DNA from: Apteryx mantelli
Taxonomy: Eukaryota; Chordata; Aves; Apterygiformes; Apterygidae
NCBI RefSeq assembly: GCF_036417845.1
Contig: NC_089982.1
Coordinates: 67,345,684-67,409,683 of the forward strand
DNA length: 64,000 nt
Reading direction: 5' to 3'
The position numbers and the translations under genes were made by a program. The notes below the pieces were generated by a model. It was not told the DNA's origin, made no database searches, and saw only the letters and a program-made list of their open reading frames with translations. This document shows positions 54,151 through 64,000 of this stretch, one piece after another (position 1 is the first letter of the stretch; the number at the start of each line of letters is the position of its first letter).

Positions 54151-57100
54151 TTGTAGTACTGCCTGATGTTATGTGCTGTTTGAAACCTTAGGCATCCAAA
54201 ACTAATGAAAAGCCACCTTCTAGGCACACGTCCCCCACATTTCTAGCTCTCTTCTGCCAAAGCTGCTGATCTGACCCATTGCATTTTAATGTTACATCAG
54301 CTATGGAAGCAAAGATGAGGGTAATTCATGGTAAGTAGACTAAGTACATTTCCAAAGCTTCACTTTTCTGATCATTTTACTTCTTGCAAGCAGACCTTGT
54401 TTCTAAAAGTCTCCCAACTTGTCCATGTTCCTCACTGTCTTCATTAATATTGCCAATTCAGTGAGACACAACTCACCCAAACCAGGAAAGCTATGCCTGT
54501 TCCTAAGTTTATGTTCTGATGTAGAAGCATATGTGCATGTTGAGTTGCTAAGTAAAGAGAAAAATTATGAGGCTTTGTTCCAAACTCAGCAGGATCTTGG
54601 CACTCCCATCTCACCAACAAGAAGCCTCCAATTAGGATTTAAATTCTTGCTAAGTCTTGCAGGTGCCAAAACCTCTGCTTTGCACAAGGGCAAGCTGGAA
54701 CTCAGCAGAAGCTGAGGGCAACCATGTTATATCTTCATTTAACAAAAGCCCGCCTGGCCTTGAGGTGGGAGGGCAGATCCTGCTCTGTTAAGAGCCCAGC
54801 TGCAAGTGTTGCACCCAGAGGCAGGTACCACTGGCCAGCAGCTATGAAAGGCAACAGCTCTTGGCTCCTGCCAGTCAAAACTCAACAGCATCTGGGAAGC
54901 AAGAACCAATGTTTCTCCTGGGGCCAAAGTGTCACCCCGCATCTGCATGGTGGCACCATGGCTGTGGAAGCTTTCTGCACTGTGAATGCTACAGGGTGCA
55001 GGAGAGCATGCTGCAGTCCTCGAGACTTTCTCAAACCAGACACTTCACCACAGATGTTGGTGGATACCAGTCTCCTTTGAAAATTGTACTGAGTAGATCA
55101 GGGCCTGAACGTCTGAGTGCTTTTCAAAAAGGTTTGGAAATACTGTTGTATTTGTATCTTTCAGAATAGCAGAAAATGAAAAAAATATGCATTTTTCTGT
55201 AGAGTAAAAATTGTTTTCATGGTAAAGTGGCTCCCCACCTTTTTAGCTATATTTATTCTAATGGGTTGATTTTGTAAGTATAACTCAAACCCTGGGAGAC
55301 TAATGAAGTTTAACAGTGTGTGTTAATTATATCCATTTTTGTTGTCTCAGTGAAAATACAAGATCCTAAATCCTATTTACAATCTGAAATTTCAGAGGTT
55401 CCAGGTCCCTCATCTGACCTTAACATCTCTTAGTTTCATGCAGCTTTCGTAAGCCTGTGCACATATTTAAGTTCCCCTGTGGAGAATGTTTTTTGAAATT
55501 AGATGTTTCAGGGATTAGGAACACAAGAATTTTTTTACCTTGTTTACAATCATTTTGACATTTTAGTATAAGTCATTAAGACTGTTTTCTTGAACTGTCA
55601 AATGGGCCACAGTATGAGTGAACAATTTTTAGAAAATTTGAATAAAACCATTTTACTTTTTAAATGACTCATCTTAAGAATTTTACCATAAATATTTTGT
55701 ACAGTCTGAACAAGTCCACTCCAAATATTTTGTACACTATTTGAGGTAAATATTTTCACATGAATTCCTCCCTGGGTAATCTTTCCATCTCAGCAAATAA
55801 CTAAGGCCAGGAGGGCATCTTGGGGGGAGAGCAAATAGGAATGGTTGCTTCTGTCTGAAGGTGTTGTTGACTATCAGGTTTGCTGTCCTTTTTTTTCTCT
55901 TAAGTGTGCAGATGAACAGCGTTTCGCAGGATGGCGTCAGGGTTTAGGATCTCTGCAGAGATGCAAAGCAGCTCTGCTGATTCTGGTTTCAGACCAGGTG
56001 AATCCCATTAGTTCCAGCCCAGCAGTACAGAGGATTTGAGCATCTCTCTGAAGCAGGGTGTCTGGGCCTAGAAAAGGATAGAATAGATATGAGGCAAAAA
56101 ACATGAAGGCACTACATTTTTCCCAGATCCAATGTATGCATTAATAAACAAGACTGAGAATGCCACCTGCTTGCAGAAAGGTTTTTAACTCTCAGGGCAT
56201 GGAGTTTTTAATAGTATTCCATTAGATATAATGAGGTTTACTGGTGCAGATTTTCCCCATGAAGTTGGTACACATTTGTTCAAAATAAGGCTCCTGCTGG
56301 GTTGCTTTATGAATGTTGAGTCTTTCAGTTCCAGTTAAATAGGTTAAACAGCTGCTTTTCAGGATACATGGAGAAATCTGTGGACTGGTTGTTGTTCCCA
56401 CTCTCGGTATTAGGATGCCTGTAACAAAAGAGTAAAAACACAGCAGATATTTCACTGTGACCTTGCTGAAGGGAAGGCAACCCTTTGGATGCATCAGGAA
56501 TTGTTCTAATAGATAGAGGAAATAACAAAGAGAAAAATCTGTTGTCTTTGAAACTGTCCTTTAATTTTGTTACAAACTTACTTACCTTCCGTCTTCAGCT
56601 TCCAGGTTTCCCTCCCATGAGTCATCATGTGTTTGTCACTTGCAAGATTTTACTCTCAAAGCCCGCAGATGTTACTAAAAGTGAGGATTATAAGGTTATG
56701 AAGTGCTTTGTAGAAGCCAGATACAGATTGGATGTTTTTATTAGAGGATTACCAAATTTTGTTAACTGGCGCGAGTCTGAGTAATTTCCCTGGAAGTTCT
56801 GCTGTGCTAGTTATGAAAGGGCTGATCTCAGAGAAGATACAGAGCTGCACCTTGGCAAGGTGCAGTTCTTAACTGTGCTGTGGGGAGGTCATGCCTGTGA
56901 GGTGGAAAGTTGGGTCATTGCCAAACCATGCGGTTTAGTTTAACTGGAAAAAGCATAGCGATCATGGCAGAAAAAGTCTCAACTACTGTAAAATGCCCAA
57001 TATCCTAATCTCTTGTTCACATCAGAATACTTTTCCTGTGCTGGCATGCATTACAAACAGTAAAACTACAACACAGTAAAATCATCATATAAGGTATGTA

Positions 57101-58609
57101 ATTCAATGTTACTTTTAAACATATCGAAAATGTCTAGATTTTGTAGCTTTTTATAACTTACATATTCCTATATAATACTTAAGGTATCATATAGGCCCTT
57201 AAGGGGTGTTAGATACAGGCCCTTAAGCAAACGTGCTCTTCTGAAGGGGGTGCGATTATGATGACCTTTTAACCGAACCCTCTTAATGTAAGTATGCTGG
57301 TGTGCTTAGTGAGTGGGGGGCCAACCCAAGCTAGCAAAGCCCAAGCAACAGCTCAGAGGAGAAAAAAGGCTGCCTCTTACAGCTGTAATGATAAAACTTG
57401 TCTAACTAACTGGGACCTTCCAAGAGCCACTAAGGAGCTAATTTCTCCAGGCAATTCGTTTAAGAGGAGAAGGGGTCAAGGAATTTCCTGAAGTTTCTAG
57501 CCTTTTGCATAACTATCCATCCCCTACAAAGCTGGATGGTGACATAGCTGTATGAAGGAAGGGAAAAGAAAAAACAGATTTCTAAGTCACAGCTAAAGTT
57601 GTTTGTAATTCCAAGAGGAAAGGGAAAGTAGTTGAATAAGGACTTTGTTTTATACTTGCAAATGCACCTTCCCTTCTGCTAAAGGGCTGAATTACTGCTG
57701 CTATAATAATAAAGTCTATTTGGTTTGTCCGAACAGACTCCTAATCGCTTAACAAATCACTTGAAAAGTTATTTGAAAGGGTGGCAAATCATTAACTGGC
57801 TAGAGATGCAGCAAGCAACACCTGTTTCATAAAAAAAACTTGACTGGGAGAACTGGCCCAAGAATGCCAGTGTTCAATGCCAGAACCATCATTTTTCTAA
57901 TTTTTGAAGTTACTCCCCATTTATATCAGCAGGGAAAGGAAAAAATTTGGGTCCATGTATGTAATTTCAAAGTGTAATTGGTGGGCTAAATGAATATGTT
58001 TGGTATTTATGCTGTATTTATGTATTTCTTTGCTGTGAATTAGTCATGTGGATCCAGTTCCACTCAGAGAGAATCTGTTCATCAGTCTGGATTCTTGCAG
58101 TTATTCAGTTTATTAAAATCTGGTTGTATGTTTCTGTAGGTATGACGAGTATATTTTGCTTTGGTTACGGATATTTACTCATACTTCTGGCTAGATATAA
58201 TGTGGCAAGGTGAAATTCTTAGCTTTGTTTTGATTTAATGGATAATTTTGAATTTTAAGATTGCTCTGACAGTATCCAACTGGGTGGGGGTTTTGAAATC
58301 TGCCTATGGGGAGTTCAACTTGAATTTAATTATGAATTTCAGATTTAAAAAAACACATCAGAAGATTGGTTTCTCTGTAAGATGGAACAGAGGATGCATA
58401 CAAAATGCAATCAGGTAGTTATACATTCCTTATTATGGTCGTATTTTTTTTTTGTCAGACAATAAAAGAGAATCTTTGTGTTCTGAATGTTTTTGGATTG
58501 GTGTGACCACATGATTCGATAATTGTTGTATGTAGTTGCATCAAAGAAAATTGTCACATCATAACAAGAAATACGGTCCTAAGATTAAACGGCAGATCTG
58601 GATTCTGGA

Positions 58610-58750
58610 TGCACTTTATTCAGTGTTTTCTGTGACATGGAATAAGCTACGTAACCTCAACTACCTCCAGTTTGCCCTTTTGCAGCATGGTGATAACAAT
58701 GACTCACTTCCTCATGGGGGTATTTTGAGGCTTAGTGGAAGTCTGAGAAG
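58610..58750 (+). mobile_element. Possible MIR/L2-type relic
   Basis: It contains ACGTAACCTCAACTACCTCC (compare CACTTAACCTCTCTGTGCC), CAGTTTGCCCTTTTGCAGCA, GATAACAATGACTCACTTCC and a GTATTTTGAGGCTTAGTGG tail (compare GTTGTGAGGATTAAAT). The pattern is MIR-like but weak. Confidence 0.4.
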
Positions 58751-59129
58751 TTGTTTCTGACCCTGAGAAAATTGATATCAGAAATTGCAATATTGGAATA
58801 CTAATCTTTCAAGGCTTGGATAAATAATTGTCCACAAACTAAAAGCTATTTTCTCTGCAATTTTTTGGCCCCCTCTGATATTCCTTGAATTATTGGAGTC
58901 CAAACTTAATACAGGCAACAGAGGAGATAGTGGACACTGCTTGCTTAAATAAACAAGAGCCAGAGCCCAAATTATTAGTAAATACCAAGGCTTCATTTAG
59001 GTTGAATAACGCTGCAATCCAACAAATAAATGAGCCATCAAGTTTGAATTTATGTAGCATACGAAACACATTAAAGCCATCTGACCATGACAAAGGCCTT
59101 TTCTGCTGTGAATAATGAGGCCAACACAT

Positions 59130-59245
59130 TATAATATCCTTTAGATGAGACATTAAACCCAAGGTCCTTTCTGTTTGTCTCTGGTGGCTGTCCAGGTGGA
59201 AGTTAAAGACTCCATAGCATTTTGCAAAAAAACATAGAAAATCTC
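59130..59245 (+). mobile_element. Possible ancient SINE relic
   Basis: The blocks TTTAGATGAGACATTAAACC and CAAGGTCCTTTCTG, then GTTAAAGACTCCATAGCATT, resemble a widespread old vertebrate SINE-like motif (GATGAGACGTTAAACC...GGTCCTG...AAAGATCCCATGGCACT) that I recall but cannot name with certainty. Confidence 0.4.
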
Positions 59246-60208
59246 CAGCCCCTGGCAATGTTACCATCTCTGTAAAATAGATAAGAATAGCCAAGGCTGT
59301 GTGTGGATTGAATATTATTAAGTAAAATGCAAAGTACCTGTCAGTTTGCTTAGCCAGGAGGACAGTGGGGAAAGTTCTCTTGCTTTAGCAGGAACAAAAT
59401 CAGGGTCCCTGGTACCAGTGTCTGACTTGGACAATACTTTGAGATCTTAAGAAAGTAAATCATAAAAAAAATACTTATTATTTCTCATGATTAATGTATA
59501 TTGTGGTAAAGAAGAATAACTCCAAGTAATATATCAAATGTTTACATGTGTTTGTGCTTACATATCTAGATATGCAGATTTACATGTGTAATTTCTAAGA
59601 ACAGTTTGGACACAAATGGAAGTAATGTCAGGCAAAATTTCTTACCATAACCTGTAGATGCCTGATTTACTTTAGGAAATCCATCTTAAATTTCAACTTC
59701 TTTTGTATAATCCTAATGGTTTTGTATCCCTTGAGGTATTTCTGCTATACCTTCATTTTGGTATAAATTTCACTGAACTTTCATCTGCCAAGTGAAAACC
59801 AGGCTCTTTTTCACAGAGCCTCTGTCCTACTCGTATAGTTTTGCATCAAAGTTTCTTATCATTAGACTCCCATAATACTGTGGCACAGGAGGTTGTGTGA
59901 AAGGTAGATTTCAGAGTCCTCTTATAGGTGTATATCTATTACCTTATTGTTATCAAGCTGACTGAATTCACTCATTTAAATTTAGCAGAATAAAAGAGAG
60001 GCCCTTTGAAATGAACATTGGAATCATGCTAGAGCTGAGCCCCCTAATAACAGAGATAACAATGAAGCCTTTCATGATGGACTGACTGATGAATCTGGGC
60101 ATTTTTCAATTTTCTGAATAATGAGCCAGTTCTTCCCTCTTGCCAAGAAACATATGGGATGTGAGGAAATAATCTGGAAACCCTGCCATGTCTCATTAGG
60201 CATCCTTT

Positions 60209-60222
60209 CCACTAGAGGGTGG
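60209..60222 (+). promoter_or_regulatory. CTCF-like motif
   Basis: CCACTAGAGGGTGG fits the CTCF core CCASYAGRKGGCRS with one mismatch (T for C). Motif match only; occupancy cannot be judged. Confidence 0.3.
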
Positions 60223-61047
60223 AAAGTGGTGCCTTATGAGAAAAGATGGTTTGAGGGAAATCTTGGTATTCAGTTAAAGACAGTTCAGTCCTTATGATTC
60301 TTGGACCCCGTGGTGTTTGCTCCCTTTTTACAACAGCTATAAGCAGGAATGTCACAGAAAGCTGTGACACTTGTCCAACAATGGTTAACACTGACTGGGC
60401 TAAGGAAATCAGTTCTGCTTCCCTTTCTTAATGTGTATCTGCTTGAAACTCCTGACCTGATGGAAATGTCCCACAGCTCGTATCTTTCAGGTCCTACTAT
60501 TTGAGAAAGACACTTTCCAAGTGACGAGAGGAGAGGGCGTAAGGGGAGGATGATGTAAATATCTGTCTTTGACACACCTTAATATTGATTTGACTGTCTC
60601 CACGTTAGGCATAGGAAGTCCTAGTAATAATGATCAAAAGCACACACTGGCTGTGATTTTTCAAAAAGTAATTAAAGACCACATTTTAAATGTATTTAAT
60701 GGCACTTAAAGAGGTAGGTACTTTGTGGGCTTTTTTTTCAAAGTACTAAGACCTTAATAGTATAGACCACCTCAGGCAGGATGAAGGTTACTGAAACAGC
60801 AAAGAGAGGCTATGACAAAGGACCAGCTTGAACTGGCTCCAGCAGTTTTGCCCCCTCACACTGTATAGCAGAGATGTCTCAGCTTTGCTTGGGTGTGAAT
60901 CACTTCTCAGTCCCAGAGTAAGATGTGAGCCACCTCTCAGGGGTGGCCAAGATTGATGTTGTTGATGGCAACTGCTAACAGCTCTGCCTGCGGAGTGAGG
61001 AGGACTCAGCTCTGAGCACCAGGCGAGGTTACTGCTTCTGTACTGCT

Positions 61048-61052
61048 CTGAC
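61048..61052 (+). repeat. Target site duplication, left copy (CTGAC)
   Basis: CTGAC directly precedes the LTR; the identical right copy is at 61556-61560. Confidence 0.8.
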
Positions 61053-61555
61053 TGTTATGGAAAATCAGGCTCGCCGGCCTCCATAACAGGGTCCGACCCT
61101 AGGTTCCTGCTGAGGCAGAAGTTCGAAGTCAGACTGAAGAGAAATAAAATTTAATGATACACGTGCGGTAATTACAGCTCGAGCTGGGTGCCTCCGAAGA
61201 GGGACCCCGAACAAAGAAATCCCTGGGCAATTATACCCTTACAATCTAAATTCCCCACCGCTTAAGCGATAGTTTGGACCAATAGTAATAGTTAGGTCTG
61301 GGGTCTTCCCCTTCTTCACTGGGCCCCTTCATTGTCTCTAGGCAGGCTGCTGCTTATCTTCAAGGTCTGCTACTCCTGCTGTCCGTGCAACTTCTTTATC
61401 TCTCCAGCTTGAACCGGCTCTGGGGCCCCCTTTTACTTATCTAAGTAAAAGTTCACAGCCTGAGGCCTAAGGCTTCAGCAAATTTAGCTACTAATGCTAA
61501 GCAAGTTATGCTAAGCGATTAATTCTAGACAGCTTCAGTCCGATATTCTCTAACA
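61053..61555 (-). mobile_element. Solo LTR of an endogenous retrovirus, 503 bp, reverse orientation
   Basis: Plus strand starts TGTTATGG and ends TCTCTAACA, so both ends share a short inverted repeat (TGTTA / TAACA). The flanks carry an identical 5-bp duplication, CTGAC, at 61048-61052 and 61556-61560. On the minus strand there is a TATAAT box (61235-61230) and an ATTAAA poly(A) signal (61155-61150), followed by about 100 bp of U5, which sets the orientation. No internal retroviral sequence is present. It is shorter than the LTR at 47213 and has no obvious similarity to it, so it comes from a different family. Confidence 0.85.
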
Positions 61556-61560
61556 CTGAC
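61556..61560 (+). repeat. Target site duplication, right copy (CTGAC)
   Basis: CTGAC directly follows the terminal TAACA of the LTR. Confidence 0.8.
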
Positions 61561-61689
61561 ACTTAAGGGGTATGTTTTGTAGGATCAATAGGAAAAACAT
61601 CAGCGGCAAAATGTGAACTAAGTCTGCCATTTTCTTATTTGTAGGAAACGTGGCTCAAACTGAAAATTAGCTTTCTCTGCTGTAGCACA

Positions 61690-61702
61690 TTATATATATA
61701 TT
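61690..61702. repeat. (TA)n microsatellite
   Basis: About six TA units, 130 bp beyond the right target duplication of the second LTR. Confidence 0.8.
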
Positions 61703-62345
61703 GGCTGGAGAGTTTTGGGGGGCAGTTAAGGGAGAATTTTAGTATGCTATGAAAGCACTGCCTCGTGTTTTGTACGTACTCTGGATCATGGCAGAAGGAA
61801 GAGCCCCAAAGCTGTGTAGCCTTCCCCATCCCTATCAACCAACACATGATTCCACTTCATCCTGGAATGTGAAACTCTCATAAGGTAAAAAAAATTATTC
61901 CAAATCTTCCTATAAACAAAAATGATGTGAGCTATTGTGTTACTTCTCTAAATGGGAAGGACTACAGAGAAGATATTTAAATATCAAATAGCTTTTTAAA
62001 CTATGCCTTTTCTTTCATGGCAGTAGTTTAAGATGCTATTTTAGTGTAAGGGGGCACGTTCAGCCTGTGCTTTGTGATAGCCACTTTGCACAAGCCTTGA
62101 AAGTGGCATAAGCAGCCTTCAAAGCAACCGGTGGAGATTTCTCCTAGATGGACCCAGAAAAGAATCTGTCCTTCAAATTTAGCTGAGTAACTTCTAAAAA
62201 AAATGTTCAGTGATCTGAAAACTTTGTCTAATCTTTCCTAGGATCTGGTTTGCTCTCAGAGCATACCCTTCCACAAATTACCTACCTAGCTTTATTCTGT
62301 AGTTGAAAATATTTTCAACATAAGGTATTCAACTCAACTGAAGAA

Positions 62346-62359
62346 ATATATATATATAT
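62346..62359. repeat. (AT)n microsatellite
   Basis: Seven AT units in intergenic DNA. Confidence 0.85.
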
Positions 62360-62481
62360 TAATAATGTTACTAATACCTAACCTTCATACTTGCCCCTAT
62401 GCCTGCTATCCAGAAAAACAAAGAAGCAGGCTGCTCACAGCATAGAGTCTGTGATATATGGCTGCCTTGTTTGGACTCCAT

Positions 62482-62497
62482 CCAGCAGAGGGTGGTG
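62482..62497 (+). promoter_or_regulatory. CTCF-like motif
   Basis: CCAGCAGAGGGTGGTG fits the CTCF core with the same single mismatch as the site at 60209 and in the same orientation. Confidence 0.3.
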
Positions 62498-63274
62498 ATA
62501 GACATCTGCCCAAAATGCAATTAAATGTAATGTATTTGGAGAGACAAAATAATCCAATGGCACAGTTGTTATGCAAATAAAGTAGCTTTCTGACTTACCA
62601 CCTCCAGAAAGGTTTTGCGTTAGAACCCAGGGTTGTTGTTTATTGTGGGATTTTTTTCCTAGCTAATCTGTTCTTAATTTGCAGGAATTTTGCAGGAAAA
62701 AAAGAAAAGTTGTGAAATATTTTACCATACAACACAGACAACAATATATAGAAGTAATTAAGAGGCACATTTGAAGGGAAAACAGGGTCGCACCATTAGC
62801 CCCTACTAAAATGCATTGGAGTTGATGAATTATTTTAATGGGACAGAATGACAAAAAAGGGACCATTTCACCTAAGCAGGGACAGCTGGTCGCTATGACA
62901 AGGATACATTGCTGTCTTGTTGAGTCTGCCAGCCAGCAAGGCTGAAATAATAGCACGGGGAGAGGTGTGAACATTCCCCTTCACCTTAATTGAGAGCTAA
63001 TATGAAGCCTAATTATGAACACTTTGTATTAACTGCTTCATGTCTGAAGACAGACATCGGATTGACGCCCCTTCGTCATGTCCGAGGAAGGCCTGCTTGG
63101 ATTTTCTGGACAATTTTGCACACCCTGAAGCTGTGAGGCAGGCTGTGTCGAGCTCCCTCGAATCAGTAACTTTCCCTACTGGGGGCATTTGATCCTATAC
63201 CTGGGCAATGGGCGCTTTGGAGAAAATTGCAGTCTGGGGAACAAACGGCCCATTTTTCAAAAGCAGCATTTCTT

Positions 63275-63430
63275 CTTGGGGCGGAGGGGCGAAAAGCCCT
63301 CTGCGGGGCTTGCGGAGCCAGGCGGCAGCGTGCCGCGCGCAGCCCCCGGCGAGGCACCCGGCCGCGGCCGCCCTGCAGCCCCGGCGCCGGGCCCTCCTGC
63401 CTCGCCAGCCAGCCACGCAGGCACACGCTC
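63275..63430. promoter_or_regulatory. Short CpG-rich block (possible CpG island core)
   Basis: About 150 bp dense in CpG, including GCGCGC and a GCGGCCGC site, in otherwise AT-rich DNA. Open frames on both strands here are a by-product of GC richness. No exon, start codon context or splice site supports a gene. It could be a promoter or enhancer island. Confidence 0.45.
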
Positions 63431-63520
63431 TACGTATGGAGCCATCTGCCAGGATTCAAAGCACAACAGGTGGGATTAGAGGGCTTAGGCGACTAATTAC
63501 AGAATTTACTTTCATACAAA

Positions 63521-63533
63521 GTGTGTGTGTGTG
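63521..63533. repeat. (GT)n microsatellite
   Basis: Six GT units plus a G, just right of the CpG-rich block. Confidence 0.85.
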
Positions 63534-63849
63534 AAAGAGAGGGGCATTAACTTAACTGAAGAAATCTCTGGCAGTTATTTGAAAGGTGGTTGTAAAATGA
63601 TTATTTAATCTTGCATCTCACCTGCTTCTGAGCACAAAAGTGCTTAAATTTGAAAACAGCAGCTCAGGGGGGCCTGGGGGACTCAGGAAACTGAGGAGGC
63701 TGCTGGGGCTTCATTTGTAAGTCACCCGGTCTTGGCTTGCGACGAATGTAAAGCACCTGCCATTTGCTGGCTCTGTGGACTGTGTTAAATCAGATTGGAA
63801 GCCACAGTCCAGTCTCCAAAGCATTAAGGACCTGATCTTGCTTCCCTTT

Positions 63850-64000
63850 AAAATAATGGCTCGAGCTGGAGGCTTCAGTGCCAGGCTGCAGATGCTCGGG
63901 GCTGCCTCTCACACCCATCCCGGCAGGCTTCGCAGGGGCAGCAAGGGCGAGCGGGCTCCAAGCCCGAGCTCCTGGGGCGCCCGCTGCAGGGGTGCAGCCC
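63850..64000. promoter_or_regulatory. GC-rich block running off the right edge
   Basis: CpG and GC content rise again (AAGGGCGAGCGGGCTCC, GGGGCGCCCGC) up to the window end. This may be the start of a larger CpG island. By human gene order DHX15 should come next, but nothing here shows its coding sequence. Confidence 0.35.

Larger units (their letters stand above)
54151..61047. other. Intergenic DNA between the ancient CR1 and the second LTR
   Basis: Apart from the possible SINE relics at 58610 and 59130 and the CTCF-like site at 60209, I see no genes. The stretch 59970-60160 (CTAATAACAGAGATAACAAT and similar) has the look of conserved non-coding sequence, but this cannot be judged from one genome. 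Confidence 0.45.
61561..63274. other. Intergenic DNA right of the second LTR
   Basis: No gene recognised. The last 300 bp contain clustered homeodomain-like sites (TTAATTGAGAGCTAAT at about 62987, CTAATTATGAAC at about 63009), suggesting a possible enhancer beside the CpG-rich block. Confidence 0.4.

Noticed and set aside
54724-55080. 118-codon plus-strand frame in GC-richer DNA
   Set aside because: Overlaps other open frames on both strands and matches nothing I know; chance frame.
63163-63534. Six overlapping open frames on both strands
   Set aside because: Stop codons are rare in GC-rich DNA; none has domain content or exon boundaries.
63850-64000. First exon of DHX15 at the right edge
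   Set aside because: Gene order makes DHX15 the expected neighbour, but no coding sequence resembling its N-terminus is present.

Overview
The window is vertebrate nuclear DNA and almost certainly from a bird. The main clues are a fairly young CR1 non-LTR retrotransposon with the CR1-type 8-bp 3' tail, relics of much older CR1 and MIR/L2-type repeats, two solo avian-type retroviral LTRs, GT-AG introns of 1.3-6.9 kb, and the tail-to-tail gene pair CCDC149 / SOD3, which is also adjacent on human 4p15.2 (recalled, not searched). The species or order cannot be told from what I can see.

Layout. Positions 1-8885 are intron, upstream of the first exon I can recognise. From 8886 to 39658 the plus strand carries nine coding exons of CCDC149. 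They encode the last 499 residues of a coiled-coil protein; roughly its first 30 residues lie off the left edge. The exons join in frame at every junction. The last intron (32141-39044) holds a 2.4-kb 5'-truncated CR1 element on the minus strand (33441 to about 35840), whose reverse transcriptase frame is broken once. The CCDC149 3' UTR starts at 39659 and has several candidate poly(A) signals. The convergent minus-strand gene SOD3 (extracellular Cu/Zn superoxide dismutase) has its whole 239-codon reading frame in one exon, 44229-44948. It has a splice acceptor just upstream of the start codon, so its leader is spliced.

From about 45.6 kb to 64 kb I see no protein-coding gene. This intergenic stretch contains an 817-bp solo LTR (47213-48029, plus) and a 503-bp solo LTR (61053-61555, minus), each with TG...CA ends and a perfect 5-bp target duplication. 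It also contains an ancient CR1 fragment (about 53080-54150) and traces of MIR/SINE elements. Toward the right edge are CpG-rich DNA and homeodomain-like AT motifs that could be regulatory. By human gene order the next gene to the right should be DHX15, but no part of it is recognisable here.

The two genes are not functionally linked as far as is known: CCDC149 is an uncharacterised coiled-coil protein and SOD3 is a secreted antioxidant enzyme. I found no CRISPR array, operon, tRNA or rRNA gene, and nothing I would call a new biological system. The most useful observations are the two LTRs with target duplications, the SOD3 tail without its family cysteine, a NAGNAG tandem splice acceptor in CCDC149, and an unexplained coding-like antisense stretch in a CCDC149 intron.
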